Positions 7,844 to 17,768 of a DNA stretch of 64,000 nucleotides are shown here, in pieces. The notes beneath the pieces are model-generated. The model was not told where the DNA came from. It did not search any database and was given only the letters and a program-made list of their open reading frames with translations. The stretch covers positions 69,191 through 133,190 of the forward strand of contig JBDTTU010000001.1 of NCBI GenBank assembly GCA_039930465.1, read 5' to 3'. Source of the DNA: LMDS01 sp039930465. Lineage in GTDB: Bacteria > Pseudomonadota > Gammaproteobacteria > Burkholderiales > Burkholderiaceae_C. A program made the translations under genes and the position numbers. The first letter of the stretch is position 1; every line of letters starts with the position of its first letter.

Positions 7844-9721
7844 ATGAATCGCTACCCTGCCTGGAAATACGCGCTCCTCGTGATCGCCTTGCTCGTCGGC
7901 CTGATCTACACGCTGCCCAACGTGTTCGGCCAGGCGCCGGCGGTGCAGGTGAGCAGCGGCAAGGCCACGCTCAAGCTCGACGCCACGCTGGCACCGCGTG
8001 TCGAAGAGATCCTCACCCGCGCCGGCCTGAAGGCCGACTTCGTGCAATTCGAAGGCGCCTCGGTCAAGGCCCGTTTTGCCGATCTCGACGCGCAGCGCAA
8101 GGCGAAAGAAGCGATCAGCGCTGCGCTGAACCCCGACCCGAGCGACCCGCGCTATGTGGTTGCGCTGAACCTGCTGTCGCGCTCGCCGCACTGGCTCACG
8201 TCGCTGCACGCGTTGCCGATGTTCTTGGGGCTCGACCTGCGCGGCGGTGTCTACTTCCTGATGCAGGTCGACATGAAGTCGGCGCTGACCAAGAAGGCCG
8301 AGGCGCTGACCGGCGACATCCGCACCCTGCTGCGCGGCAAGAACCTGCGCCACGCCGGCGTGAATCGCGACGGCAACAACGTCGACGTGCGCTTTCGCGA
8401 CCGTGAAACGCTCGCCAGCGCGCGCAGCCTGCTCACCGACCAGTTGCCCGATCTGCAGTGGGTCGACAGCGTCGACGGCAGCGAGTTCAGGCTGAGCGGC
8501 AGCCTGAAGCCCGAAGCCGCGCGCAAGGTGCAGGAAACCGCGATCACGCAGAACATCACGACGCTGCACAACCGCGTCAACGAACTCGGCGTGGCCGAGC
8601 CGGTGATCCAGCAGCAAGGCGCCGACCGCGTGGTGGTGCAACTGCCAGGTGTGCAAGACACCGCCAAGGCAAAAGACATCATCGGCCGCACCGCCACGCT
8701 CGAACTGCGCATGGTCGACGACAGCGCCGAGGCCATCGCCGCGGCCGGTGGCAGCGGGCCGGTGCCATTCGGCACCGAGCGTTTCATCGAGCGCGGCGGC
8801 TCGCCGCTGATCGTCAAGCGCCAGGTCGTGTTGACCGGCGACAACCTGACCGACGCACAACCCGGCTTCGACAGCCAGACCCATGAGCCGAACGTCAACC
8901 TGACGGTCGACGCCAAAGGCGCGCGCATCATGCGCGACATCTCGCGCGACAACATCGGCAAGCGCATGGCGATCTTGTTGTTCGAGAAGGGCAAGGGCGA
9001 AGTGATCACCGCGCCGGTGATCCGCGGCGAACTCGGCTCGCGCTTCCAGATCACCGGCCGCATGACGCCGGGCGAAGCGAGCGACCAGGCACTGCTGCTG
9101 CGCGCCGGCTCGCTGGCCGCGCCGATGGACATCATCGAAGAAAAGACCATCGGCCCGAGCCTCGGCGCCGAGAACATCGTGAAGGGCTTCGACAGCGTGA
9201 TGTTCGGCTTCGCCGCGATCGCGCTCTTCATGTGCTGCTACTACCTGCTGTTCGGCGTGATCTCCACGCTGGCGCTCGGCTTCAACCTGCTGTTGCTGCT
9301 GGCGGTGTTGTCGATGTTGCAGGCCACGCTGTCGCTGCCGGGCATTGCCGCGATCGCGCTCACGCTCGGCATGGCGATCGACGCCAACGTGCTGATCAAC
9401 GAGCGTGTGCGCGAAGAACTGCGCGCCGGGTCTTCGCCGCAGGTGGCGATCCACACCGGTTACGAGCGCGCGTTCGCGACGATCTTCGATTCGAACGTGA
9501 CCACGCTGATCGCGGGCCTGGCGCTGCTGGCGTTCGGCTCGGGGCCGATCCGCGGCTTCGCCGTGGTGCACTGCCTGGGCATTCTCACGTCGATGTTCTC
9601 TGCCGTGGTGTTCTCGCGTGGCCTCGTCAACCTCTGGTACGGCCGGCAGAAGAAGCTCAAGGGCGTGTCGATCGGGCAGGTCTGGAAACCGCAGGGCGCC
9701 GACGTGCCCGCGAAGACCTGA
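7844..9721 (+). CDS. secD: protein translocase subunit SecD
   Basis: RND-type membrane protein that, with SecF, uses the proton gradient to pull exported proteins through SecYEG. It has 625 residues: an N-terminal membrane segment (about 6-24), a large periplasmic domain containing the family block GLDLRGGVYFLMQVD, and five more membrane segments in the C-terminal 180 residues with ALTLGMAIDANVLINERVREE. The ATG at MNRYPAWKYA is preceded by GAGAGGAAAG, a strong ribosome site, and is preferred over a start 33 bp upstream. It is 33 bp upstream of secF. Confidence 0.96.
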   Translation: MNRYPAWKYALLVIALLVGLIYTLPNVFGQAPAVQVSSGKATLKLDATLAPRVEEILTRAGLKADFVQFEGASVKARFADLDAQRKAKEAISAALNPDPSDPRYVVALNLLSRSPHWLTSLHALPMFLGLDLRGGVYFLMQVDMKSALTKKAEALTGDIRTLLRGKNLRHAGVNRDGNNVDVRFRDRETLASARSLLTDQLPDLQWVDSVDGSEFRLSGSLKPEAARKVQETAITQNITTLHNRVNELGVAEPVIQQQGADRVVVQLPGVQDTAKAKDIIGRTATLELRMVDDSAEAIAAAGGSGPVPFGTERFIERGGSPLIVKRQVVLTGDNLTDAQPGFDSQTHEPNVNLTVDAKGARIMRDISRDNIGKRMAILLFEKGKGEVITAPVIRGELGSRFQITGRMTPGEASDQALLLRAGSLAAPMDIIEEKTIGPSLGAENIVKGFDSVMFGFAAIALFMCCYYLLFGVISTLALGFNLLLLLAVLSMLQATLSLPGIAAIALTLGMAIDANVLINERVREELRAGSSPQVAIHTGYERAFATIFDSNVTTLIAGLALLAFGSGPIRGFAVVHCLGILTSMFSAVVFSRGLVNLWYGRQKKLKGVSIGQVWKPQGADVPAKT

Positions 9722-9754
9722 TCGCGCGCAGCAGCAGAAGCAACAAGGCAGACC

Positions 9755-10789
9755 ATGGAATTTTTCAGGATCAGGCGCGACATTCCGTTCATGCGGCACG
9801 CGCTGGTGTTCAACATCATCTCGGCCGTGACCTTCGTCGCCGCGGTGTTTTTCCTGGCCACGCGCGGGCTGCACTTCTCGATCGAGTTCACCGGTGGCAT
9901 CGTCATGCAGACGAGCTACGTGCAGACGGCCGAGGTCGAGAAGATCCGCGAAACCGTCGAGAAGCTCAACTTCGGCGAAGTGCAGGTGCAGAACTTCGGC
10001 AGCTCGCGCGACGTGATCATCCGCCTGCCTGCGGCGAATGGCATGAAGCAGACCGAGGTGGTGGCGGCGGTCTTCGACAAGCTGTGCAAGGCCGAGAACG
10101 GCTCGGTGAGCACGCGCGAGGTGACGAGCGAGAAGGGTGAAGTCGCGAGCCGGCCCGTGTGTTCTGCCGGCGCGGCCGAACCGGTCAGGCTGCAGAGCGT
10201 CGAGTTCGTCGGCCCGCAGGTCGGGCGTGAACTGGCCGTCGACGGCGCGAAGGCGCTGGCCTTCGTGGTGATCGGCATCATGATCTACCTCGCGATCCGC
10301 TTCGAATGGAAGTTTGCGGTCGCGGCGATCATCGCCAACCTGCACGACGTGATCATCATCCTCGGCTTCTTCGCGTTCTTCCAGTGGGAGTTCAACCTCA
10401 CCGTGCTCGCAGCGGTGCTGGCCGTGCTGGGTTATTCGGTCAACGAATCGGTCGTGATCTTCGACCGGATCCGCGAGGCCTTCCGGCGTTTCCGCAAGCT
10501 GAACACCCACGAGGTGATCGACCACGCGATCACCAGCACGATGAGCCGCACCATCATCACCCATGGCAGCACGCAGATGATGGTGCTGTCGATGCTGATC
10601 TTCGGCGGGCCGACACTGCATAACTTTGCGATTGCGCTGACCATCGGCATCCTGTTCGGCATCTACTCGTCGGTGTTCGTGGCGGCTGCCATCGCGATGT
10701 GGCTGGGCGTCAAACGCGAAGACCTGGTCAAGGCCGCACCCACCAAGGAAACCGATCCCGACGATCCGAATTCCGGGGCGGTGGTGTAG
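9755..10789 (+). CDS. secF: protein translocase subunit SecF
   Basis: Partner of SecD in the SecDF-YajC complex. It has 344 residues: a membrane segment near residues 18-36, the conserved FSIEFTGG motif, a periplasmic domain, then five membrane segments including GYSVNESVVIFDRIRE and SRTIITHGST. The region near residues 120-150 (EKGEVASRPVCSAGAAEP) is a polar loop within the periplasmic domain. It completes the yajC-secD-secF unit and is followed 41 bp later by the DUF1631 gene on the same strand. Confidence 0.96.
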   Translation: MEFFRIRRDIPFMRHALVFNIISAVTFVAAVFFLATRGLHFSIEFTGGIVMQTSYVQTAEVEKIRETVEKLNFGEVQVQNFGSSRDVIIRLPAANGMKQTEVVAAVFDKLCKAENGSVSTREVTSEKGEVASRPVCSAGAAEPVRLQSVEFVGPQVGRELAVDGAKALAFVVIGIMIYLAIRFEWKFAVAAIIANLHDVIIILGFFAFFQWEFNLTVLAAVLAVLGYSVNESVVIFDRIREAFRRFRKLNTHEVIDHAITSTMSRTIITHGSTQMMVLSMLIFGGPTLHNFAIALTIGILFGIYSSVFVAAAIAMWLGVKREDLVKAAPTKETDPDDPNSGAVV

Positions 10790-10830
10790 AGTCTGTCGGT
10801 CATTCAACAGGACGCGAGCAGTCACTCCCC

Positions 10831-13131
10831 ATGCCGACCCCCGCCAACCCGACGGCATTGGCCCAACAGGCAAGGCGGTCCTACGCTGAAGGCCTGCTCA
10901 ACGGCATGCCGGCAGTGGTGCAGGCGGTCGACCAGGGCACGCGCATTCTGGTGAGCCAGGTGGTCGACCCCAAGCTCGCGATGAAACGCCGTGAGCTGGT
11001 GCCCGATCTGCAGAAGGCCGCGCCCTTCTGGTTGCAGAGCATGACGGCGATGCTGCGCAGCTCGCTGCAATCGGGGCTGCTGTCGGCGTCGCGCCCGGGT
11101 GACCTGCCCAGCCCGGGTGGCCGCGCCGCTGCCAAGCTCAGTCTCGTTGACGACGACACCATCGAAGACGAGATCCTCACGTCGCGCCTGGCGCTGGCAA
11201 TGATGGACCGGGCTTCGTGGGAATTCACCGACCTGTGCTCGCGCATGAACGTGCTCGAGTCGCGTGACGAACTCGACCCGCACGACATCCTGCGGCCGCA
11301 GTCGCTCGCGCGCATCGTCACCACCTCGTGGCGTGCTGCCGGCCTGAGCCTCGACATGTGGCGCATGCTGCAGACGGTGTTGCACGAGGAATTCGCGCAC
11401 TTCTCCGAAGAGGGCTTCCACGAGACCAACCGCTTCCTGATCGAACGCCAGGTGCTGCCCGAGGTCGACCTGCGGCCGTTCATCCGGCGCACCCGCGCAA
11501 CGCACCGCAACTTCCAACCCACGACGCACGCGCCGGCCGGCTTCACCCAGTCAAGCGTCAACGCCACCAGCGACGGGCGCGGCGAAGTCGGTGAAGAGAC
11601 GCGCATGATGACGCGCGCTGGCGGCCTGCAGCATCGAGGCTCGGGGCACGCCGAAGCCGTGCTCGACCGCCTGAACCGCCTGGTCGGCCGGCACCTGCCC
11701 GAGTTCGTGGTCACGGCGCATGCGCCGGCACCGGCGTCGCCCGGCCTGAGGGCAGCGATCTCCGACGCGCAGCAAGGCATTGCCAACCGCTTGTCGGGTG
11801 GCGGTGGCGCGGTGCGCACCGTGACCGACGCGGTCAGCACGCCGGCCTTGCTCGAAGAGCTGAACAACCGCAAACAGGCCCTGAAGCAGGCTGCCGCCAC
11901 GCCGGTGGAGCGCGCCACGATCGAGATCGTGGCGCTGCTGTTCCAGAGCATCCTGACCGAAGAGCGCATTCCTTCGGCGGTGCGCGTCTGGTTCGCCCGA
12001 CTGCAGATGCCGGTGCTGCGCGTGGCGGTCGGCGAGCCCGACTTCTTCGCCACGGTCGACCACCCGGCGCGCCGCCTGATCGACCGAATGGGCTCGTGCG
12101 TGATGGGTTTCGACGCCACCACGCGCGCGGTCGGTGACGCGCTCGAAAAAGAGATCAAGCGTGTCGTGCAAGTTGTCGAGGCCTACCCCGACACCGGCCG
12201 GCGTGTGTTCCAGACCGTGCTGGTCGAGTTCGAAAAATTCCTCGAGCACTACTTCAAGAACGAGAACGAAGCCACGCGCAAGGGGGTGTCGCTCGCGCAC
12301 CAGGTCGAGCAGCGCGAGACGCTGGCGATCCAGTACACGATCGAGCTGCGCAAGATGCTCAACGAAGTGCCGGTGCAAGAGGGCGTGCGCGAATTCCTGT
12401 TCCACGTGTGGGCCGACGTGCTGGCGATGGCCGCCGTGAAGAGCGGCAACCAGAGTGACGCCACCAAAGAGATGAAGCGCGCTGCCGCCGACCTGATCTG
12501 GTCTGCCAGCGCCAAGGTGTCGCGCGAAGAGCGTGCCGAAGTGATCCGGCGCTTGCCGCCGCTGCTCAAGACACTGCGCGAAGGCATGCTGCACGCCGGC
12601 GTGCCGGCCGACAAACAAGACGAACACATCCAGCGCCTGAACAACTCGCTGGCGGCGGCGTTCACGGCCAAGACCGCCGCGATCCCGCACGAGCGGCTCG
12701 AGGAACTGATGGGCCGGCTGGAAACGCTGGAAGAGCTGCTGCCCGATTCTGCCGATCTGGAAATCGACGAGTCGATGGTTCACGATCTTTCAGGCTACGA
12801 AAGCTCCGAACTCGAAGTGGTCGCCGAAGGCGGGTCGATGCCCACGCCGGCCATGCTCGCCTGGGCGCGCGAACTGCAGGTCGGCAGCTGGTACATGCTC
12901 GACTACCGCAACCGCAACGATGCGGTGCAACTCGCCTGGCAAGGCATGCGCCGGCAGCTCACGCTGTTCGTTTCGCCACAAGGGCGTGGCGTGCTGTTCC
13001 AGCAGAACCGGCTCGCGGCGTTCCTGCAGGCGGGTTTGCTGGTGCCGGCCCAAGACGAATCGCTGACCGTGCGCGCAACCCGCAGCGCGATGGAAAAGCT
13101 CGACGTCGATCCGAGCCGAATCCTGAACTGA
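10831..13131 (+). CDS. DUF1631 family protein
   Basis: A 766-residue cytosolic protein matching DUF1631 in length and in its C-terminal block (ELQVGSWYMLDYRN, RGVLFQQNRLAAFLQAG), which looks like a small beta domain. No enzyme motif is visible and there is no signal peptide or membrane segment. The central region is mostly helical and charged; the stretch around residues 230-330 is low-complexity. The family is found mainly in beta- and gammaproteobacteria and has no settled function that I can name. The ribosome site is weak (AGGA about 18 bp upstream), so the start is probable rather than certain. It is 41 bp after secF and converges with smg. Confidence 0.8.
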   Translation: MPTPANPTALAQQARRSYAEGLLNGMPAVVQAVDQGTRILVSQVVDPKLAMKRRELVPDLQKAAPFWLQSMTAMLRSSLQSGLLSASRPGDLPSPGGRAAAKLSLVDDDTIEDEILTSRLALAMMDRASWEFTDLCSRMNVLESRDELDPHDILRPQSLARIVTTSWRAAGLSLDMWRMLQTVLHEEFAHFSEEGFHETNRFLIERQVLPEVDLRPFIRRTRATHRNFQPTTHAPAGFTQSSVNATSDGRGEVGEETRMMTRAGGLQHRGSGHAEAVLDRLNRLVGRHLPEFVVTAHAPAPASPGLRAAISDAQQGIANRLSGGGGAVRTVTDAVSTPALLEELNNRKQALKQAAATPVERATIEIVALLFQSILTEERIPSAVRVWFARLQMPVLRVAVGEPDFFATVDHPARRLIDRMGSCVMGFDATTRAVGDALEKEIKRVVQVVEAYPDTGRRVFQTVLVEFEKFLEHYFKNENEATRKGVSLAHQVEQRETLAIQYTIELRKMLNEVPVQEGVREFLFHVWADVLAMAAVKSGNQSDATKEMKRAAADLIWSASAKVSREERAEVIRRLPPLLKTLREGMLHAGVPADKQDEHIQRLNNSLAAAFTAKTAAIPHERLEELMGRLETLEELLPDSADLEIDESMVHDLSGYESSELEVVAEGGSMPTPAMLAWARELQVGSWYMLDYRNRNDAVQLAWQGMRRQLTLFVSPQGRGVLFQQNRLAAFLQAGLLVPAQDESLTVRATRSAMEKLDVDPSRILN

Positions 13132-13164
13132 CCCTGCCGGCGCGCTGCAGCGGGCGCGCGGATA

Positions 13165-13617
13165 TCAGTGGATCAGCCGGTCTTCTTCGTCGACGAACAG
13201 CTCGTCGAGAATCAGCGCGTCGGGTTCTTCGCCCAGGCTCCAGAACACCATCAGCACGATGATCTTCAAGTCTTCAAGATCGAGCGGGCCACCCGGGATG
13301 GCGTTCGCGCGGTCGATGACCATTTCGCGCATCGGCGGGGGCAGCACCCCGGCCGATTCAAGGAAGCTGATGAAGCCGATCGAGTCTTCGCCGAGGTGTT
13401 CTTGTTCCGCAGGTGAATAGACGCGCATGCTGCGTTCGCCTTGCTCGCCCACGTAAGATTGCGCAGCAGTGGCCACGCCGTCGAGCCACGACAACGCTTC
13501 CTGGATTTCGTCCGATTCGAAGCCGACCGATGACAGCTTGCGGGTCAGCTGATCGTGGTCGGGGCAGGCATCGGGCCGCCAGTAGTTTTCGTACAGGTAC
13601 ACGAGCACGTCGAACAT
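13165..13617 (-). CDS. smg: Smg family protein (DUF494)
   Basis: A 150-residue acidic cytosolic protein that starts with the family sequence MFDVLVYLYENYW and ends DELFVDEEDRL, the DUF494/Smg pattern. Its biochemical role is not established; genomes keep it next to dprA, as here (33 bp downstream). It is the last gene of the minus-strand unit LysM protein-dprA-smg and converges with the DUF1631 gene. Confidence 0.92.
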   Translation of the reverse strand: MFDVLVYLYENYWRPDACPDHDQLTRKLSSVGFESDEIQEALSWLDGVATAAQSYVGEQGERSMRVYSPAEQEHLGEDSIGFISFLESAGVLPPPMREMVIDRANAIPGGPLDLEDLKIIVLMVFWSLGEEPDALILDELFVDEEDRLIH

Positions 13618-13650
13618 GGATTCACTATACCGCAGGCCCCTGGCTCGGGG

Positions 13651-14763
13651 TCAGGCCGTGCCAATGCGTTGAAACAGTTGCCCCGGCAAGCGCGCAATGT
13701 GACCGCTCAACTCCAGTTCGAGCAAACGAACGCTGAGCGCTGCCGCCGACCAGTCGGTGCGCGCAACCAGCGCGTCGAGTGTGGCGGGGTCGAAGCCGAG
13801 TGCCGACAGCACCGGATCCTGGCCGAAGTCGGGCTCGCCCTCGGGTGACGCGGCAGGCGCGGTTGTTGGCATGGCCGTCGGCTGGAGCTCTTCGAGAATG
13901 TCTTGCGCCGTCTCGACCAGCTTCGCGCCTTGTTTGATCAGCGCATGGCAGCCGCGCGATTGCGGTGAATGAATCGAGCCCGGAATCGCGAACACGTCGC
14001 GGCCGGACTCCGAGGCCAGGCGGGCCGTGATCAACGAGCCCGATTTCAGCGCGGCTTCCACCACGAGCGTGCCACGCGCCAGCCCTGCAATGATGCGGTT
14101 GCGGTTCGGAAAGTGCTGTGGCAAGGCCGGCGTGCCAAGCGAGTATTCGCTCACTATCAGGCCATTCTTGGCGATGCGGTGAGCAAGGGCGAGATGGCGT
14201 TTTGGGTAGACGCGGTCGAGCCCCGTTCCCACCACCGCGATCGTGCTCGCCGGCCCTTCCAGGCCACCTTCGTGGGCGGCTGCGTCGATGCCCAATGCCA
14301 GCCCGGACACGATCGTCAGGTTCGCCTGGCTCAGGGTGGCGCTGAAGGCGCGGGCGTTGTCGATGCCCTGGCGGGTGGGGTTGCGGCTGCCGACGACGGC
14401 GATCGACGCATGGCTGAGCAGCGCGGCGTTGCCTTGCGTGTACAGCAGCAGCGGCGGGTCGGCCGCGTGAAGCAGCGTTGCGGGAAAGCGCGGGTCACCG
14501 AGCGTGACGACGCTTCGGGGCGCGTCGCTCGCCGCGGCGAGCCATGCCAAGGTGGTTTCGACCAGGCCGAGCAATGCGGGCGATTCTGCGGCGAGCGCCG
14601 CGGTCGCCGACGGTCCGACGACTTCGCGCAGCGCTGCCGGCGATGCAGCGAGCACGGCTTGCGGCGAGCCAAATGCTGCGAGCAGCTTGCGGGCCGATTC
14701 CCTGCCGAGGCCAGGCGCTTCGAGCAGGCGCAGCCAGGCGCCGAGCTCTTCGGGGTCGATCAC
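13651..14763 (-). CDS. dprA: DNA-processing protein DprA
   Basis: Binds incoming single-stranded DNA during natural transformation and loads RecA. It has 370 residues: an N-terminal SAM-like helical domain (LGAWLRLLEAPGLGRESARKLLAAFG), a Rossmann-like core with AVVGSRNPTRQG and SGLALGIDAAAH, the FPNRNRIIAGLARGTLVVEA signature, and a C-terminal winged-helix-like domain. All core motifs are present, so the gene looks functional. It follows the LysM gene by 22 bp and precedes smg. Its presence hints at competence but no other competence gene is in the window. Confidence 0.95.
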   Translation of the reverse strand: MIDPEELGAWLRLLEAPGLGRESARKLLAAFGSPQAVLAASPAALREVVGPSATAALAAESPALLGLVETTLAWLAAASDAPRSVVTLGDPRFPATLLHAADPPLLLYTQGNAALLSHASIAVVGSRNPTRQGIDNARAFSATLSQANLTIVSGLALGIDAAAHEGGLEGPASTIAVVGTGLDRVYPKRHLALAHRIAKNGLIVSEYSLGTPALPQHFPNRNRIIAGLARGTLVVEAALKSGSLITARLASESGRDVFAIPGSIHSPQSRGCHALIKQGAKLVETAQDILEELQPTAMPTTAPAASPEGEPDFGQDPVLSALGFDPATLDALVARTDWSAAALSVRLLELELSGHIARLPGQLFQRIGTA

Positions 14764-14785
14764 GCCGCGCCCGCCGCGCAGCCGC

Positions 14786-15964
14786 TCAGGGCTGGGTGAA
14801 GCGGTCGCCGGGTTTGACCGGGTCTTGCACTGTCAGTATCAAGGCATAGGACATGCGCTTGAACACGCGGAACACGAACAGCACGCCGTGGCGCTCATCG
14901 GGCAGCTTGATGGTCGGGCGGCTCGCGTCGGTGTGGTCGATCACGCTCGCGCCAGCACGCCACAGCGCCAGCACGTGGCCTCGTTCCATGCCTTCGTTCG
15001 AGCCGCGGTTCAATGCGACGATCTGGTTCTGGCCCGCTGTCAAAGCGTCACCATAGAGCGACACGATCTGCCCGCTCATCGGGCCTTGGGGCGCGTGCGG
15101 CGCGTAGTTGGTGAGCTCACGCGGCGGTACCACGGCCAGGCGGTCACCCACGCCGGCTTCCTGGCGGATCGACGTCACCGTGAACGTGGCAGGCACGATC
15201 TCGGCCTTGCCGGCAGCGTCGGTGCGGTTCTCGCCGAGCCGGGTGTATTCGGCAGTACCGACGTAGTTCGCTTCGTAGCCGAGCAACTCGCGGGTGGTCG
15301 GGTCGAGCAGGGGGCGGGGCTCGCGGAAGATCCGGAATTCGCGCTCGTTCGCGAGTTCGCCGCGCACATAGGCGAGTTCGCCACGAGACAACATCACGCG
15401 CCCTTCCTGGGATGCGACGATGCGCGGTGCCGTTTCGAGTTCGTTGCTCTCGAAGATCACGGCTTCGTTGAGGAAGGGCTCGATCAGGTGGAAGGGAATC
15501 GACGGAATGCCGCCGTTGCCGAGCTCGGTGGCGCGGATTCGCGGCGACAGCCTGCCGTTCTGGTCGGCACCCAGCGGCGTGGCCAGCCTCAGCCGGGCGC
15601 GGCCGTCGGATTTGTCGAGCACGAGCACCTGGCCCGGGAAAATGAGGTGCGGGTTGCGGATCTGCTCGAGGTTCATGCCCCAAAGTTCGGGCCAGCGCCA
15701 CGGGCTCTTCAGGAACAGCTTGGAGATGTCCCACAGCGTGTCGCGGGGTTTGACCGTGTAGGAATCGGGCGCGTTCGCCGCCAGTTCGGAAAGAGGTACG
15801 CCGGACTGGGCCACCCGCTGCGCGGTGCCGCGCTGCTGCGACGTGATCGGATAGTCGGCGGCTTGAGCGGCGCCGAAGCCCAGCGACGCGCCGAGCAGGG
15901 CGCTCAGGCAAGCGGCGCCAGCGCCCCGGCGAGCGTGGAAAGCGGAGCGTTTGCTTCGGGTCAT
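14786..15964 (-). CDS. exported LysM peptidoglycan-binding protein
   Basis: A 392-residue protein with a signal peptide (residues 1 to about 36, ending GAAQAA) and one LysM domain at about 68-117 (SYTVKPRDTLWDISKLFL to FPGQVLVL). The remaining 270 residues are a beta-rich domain of the kind that accompanies LysM in this dprA-linked family. The likely role is binding peptidoglycan in the periplasm; no hydrolase motif is seen. I chose the ATG at MTRSKRSAFH because it begins a proper signal peptide; an in-frame ATG 96 bp upstream would add a non-signal-like extension. It faces def across about 250 bp with no further gene. Confidence 0.88.
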   Translation of the reverse strand: MTRSKRSAFHARRGAGAACLSALLGASLGFGAAQAADYPITSQQRGTAQRVAQSGVPLSELAANAPDSYTVKPRDTLWDISKLFLKSPWRWPELWGMNLEQIRNPHLIFPGQVLVLDKSDGRARLRLATPLGADQNGRLSPRIRATELGNGGIPSIPFHLIEPFLNEAVIFESNELETAPRIVASQEGRVMLSRGELAYVRGELANEREFRIFREPRPLLDPTTRELLGYEANYVGTAEYTRLGENRTDAAGKAEIVPATFTVTSIRQEAGVGDRLAVVPPRELTNYAPHAPQGPMSGQIVSLYGDALTAGQNQIVALNRGSNEGMERGHVLALWRAGASVIDHTDASRPTIKLPDERHGVLFVFRVFKRMSYALILTVQDPVKPGDRFTQP

Positions 15965-16213
15965 GTATAAATCTCTCAGGTACGCCCGGTGGAGGGCCTG
16001 CGCCGTGGGGTTACTGAGCCGTTGGCGCCCGAGCGGCCGCTGTTCGGCGAAAATCCTCAATCAGTTTCACAGATTCTGCCTCTAAACCCTTGATATCGCA
16101 ACGAAAGTGACCGCCGCCAGCGCCGTGTGTGAGACCTGTCACGGCCGGCGACGTTGCGCTGGTCCCACAGGCTCGTGCCCGCAGGTACAGCCAAAGTCAC
16201 AAATCTGATCGCC

Positions 16214-16726
16214 ATGGCCAAACTCCAGATCCTGCGTTACCCCGACCCGCGCCTGCACACCGTCGCCAAGCCGGTGGCGGCCGTCGATGCCCGCATCCGC
16301 CAGCTGGTCGACGACATGCTCGAAAGCATGTACGAGGCCGACGGCGTGGGCCTGGCCGCGACCCAGGTCGACGTGCACGAGCGGGTGATCGTGATGGACA
16401 CCTCCGACGAACGCGACGACCCGCGGGTGCTGATCAACCCGGAACTGGTGGAGTGGAGCGCCGAAATGACGCTGGCCGACGAAGGCTGCCTGTCGGTTCC
16501 GGCTGTCTACGACAAGGTGCCGCGCCACGCCAGAGTCACCGTGCGTTCGCTCGACCGTGCCGGCCAGCCACAGCAGTTCGAGGCCGAAGGTCTGCTGGCG
16601 ATCTGCGTGCAGCATGAGATGGATCACCTGATGGGCAAGGTGTTCGTCGAGTACCTGAGCCAGCTCAAGCGTGACCGCATCAAGACCAAGATGCTCAAGC
16701 GGGCCCGCGATGACGAGCGCGAGTAA
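16214..16726 (+). CDS. def: peptide deformylase
   Basis: Removes the formyl group from the N-terminal methionine of new proteins. It has 170 residues with the three zinc-site motifs intact: GVGLAATQ (residues 44-51), EGCLSVP and QHEMDHL. The ATG at MAKLQILRYPDPRL gives the standard N-terminus; an open frame extends 60 bp further upstream and is not needed. It is 27 bp before fmt, so the enzymes that remove and add the formyl group are co-transcribed. Confidence 0.97.
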   Translation: MAKLQILRYPDPRLHTVAKPVAAVDARIRQLVDDMLESMYEADGVGLAATQVDVHERVIVMDTSDERDDPRVLINPELVEWSAEMTLADEGCLSVPAVYDKVPRHARVTVRSLDRAGQPQQFEAEGLLAICVQHEMDHLMGKVFVEYLSQLKRDRIKTKMLKRARDDERE

Positions 16727-16753
16727 GCGTCGCGACGAGCCGGGTCGCGCCCG

Positions 16754-17713
16754 ATGAGGGTCGCGTTCGCCGGCACGCCGGAATTCGCGCAGGTGGCGCT
16801 GGCGCAGTTGCTTGCGGCAGGCTTCAGGGTTCCGCTGGTGCTCACGCAACCCGACCGCCCGGCCGGGCGTGGGCTGAAACTGAACCCGTCGCCAGTGAAG
16901 GCGTTGGCGCTCGAACATGGCATCGCGGTGGCCCAGCCGCGCAGCCTGCGCCTTGACGGGAAGTACCCGGAAGACGCAGCGCAGGCTTGCGCTGCGCTGC
17001 AGGCGGCGCCGGCCGACGTGATGGTCGTGGCGGCCTACGGCCTGATCCTGCCGCAATGGGTGCTCGAGCTGCCGCGCCTGGGCTGCATCAACATTCACGG
17101 CTCGCTGCTGCCGCGCTGGCGTGGGGCCGCGCCGATTCACCGCGCCATCGAGGCCGGTGACCGCGAGACCGGCATCACGATCATGCAGATGGACGCCGGC
17201 CTCGACACCGGCGACATGCTGCTGGCCGAATCGCTCGGCATCGCGGCCGACGAGACCACCGCCACGCTGCACGACCGGCTCGCAGCGCTCGGGGGCAGGT
17301 TGATCGTCGAAGGGCTTGAGCTCGCCGGCTGTGGCGGGCTGCACCGCACGCCGCAGCCGGCGCAAGGCGTCACCTACGCGCAAAAGATCGACAAGGCCGA
17401 AGCGCCGATCGACTGGCGCCAGCCGGCCGAGGTGATCGAGCGCCGACTGCGCGCTTTCGACCCCTTCCCGGGTGCCAGCGCCGTTCTAGGCGATGTGGCG
17501 CTGAAGTGCTGGCGCGGCCGTGTCGTGGCGGGCCAGGGTGTTCCAGGTACCGTGCTGGCCGTGAGCGCCGAAGGCATCACCGTCGCGTGCGGGCAGGGCG
17601 CACTGCAACTGACGGAACTGCAGCGGGCGGGTGGCAAGCGCCTGGCGGCACAGCCCTTCCTGCAGGGCATGCCGATCTTGGCAGGTGCACTCTTCGGCAT
17701 GCCGCCGAGTTGA
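16754..17713 (+). CDS. fmt: methionyl-tRNA formyltransferase
   Basis: Formylates Met-tRNA(fMet) using 10-formyltetrahydrofolate. It has 319 residues; the N-terminal FAGTPEFA, the catalytic/folate block NIHGSLLPRWRGAAPIHRAI and the C-terminal OB-like domain are all present. Start and length agree with the family. It lies between def and htpX on the plus strand. Confidence 0.97.
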   Translation: MRVAFAGTPEFAQVALAQLLAAGFRVPLVLTQPDRPAGRGLKLNPSPVKALALEHGIAVAQPRSLRLDGKYPEDAAQACAALQAAPADVMVVAAYGLILPQWVLELPRLGCINIHGSLLPRWRGAAPIHRAIEAGDRETGITIMQMDAGLDTGDMLLAESLGIAADETTATLHDRLAALGGRLIVEGLELAGCGGLHRTPQPAQGVTYAQKIDKAEAPIDWRQPAEVIERRLRAFDPFPGASAVLGDVALKCWRGRVVAGQGVPGTVLAVSAEGITVACGQGALQLTELQRAGGKRLAAQPFLQGMPILAGALFGMPPS

Positions 17714-17768
17714 AGATCCCGCGCCCGGCCGCATCTATTACGCGCTGCGTTTCGCGAAAGGCCTTTCG

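Noticed and set aside
7367..10873. A 1168-codon minus-strand open frame over yajC-secD-secF
   Set aside because: Antisense shadow of the sec genes; His/Gln/Arg-rich translation with no domain. GC-rich third positions remove stop codons on the opposite strand.
13132..13164. GC-rich repeat between DUF1631 and smg as a terminator
   Set aside because: The possible CGCGC/GCGCG stem is short and there is no T-run on either strand.
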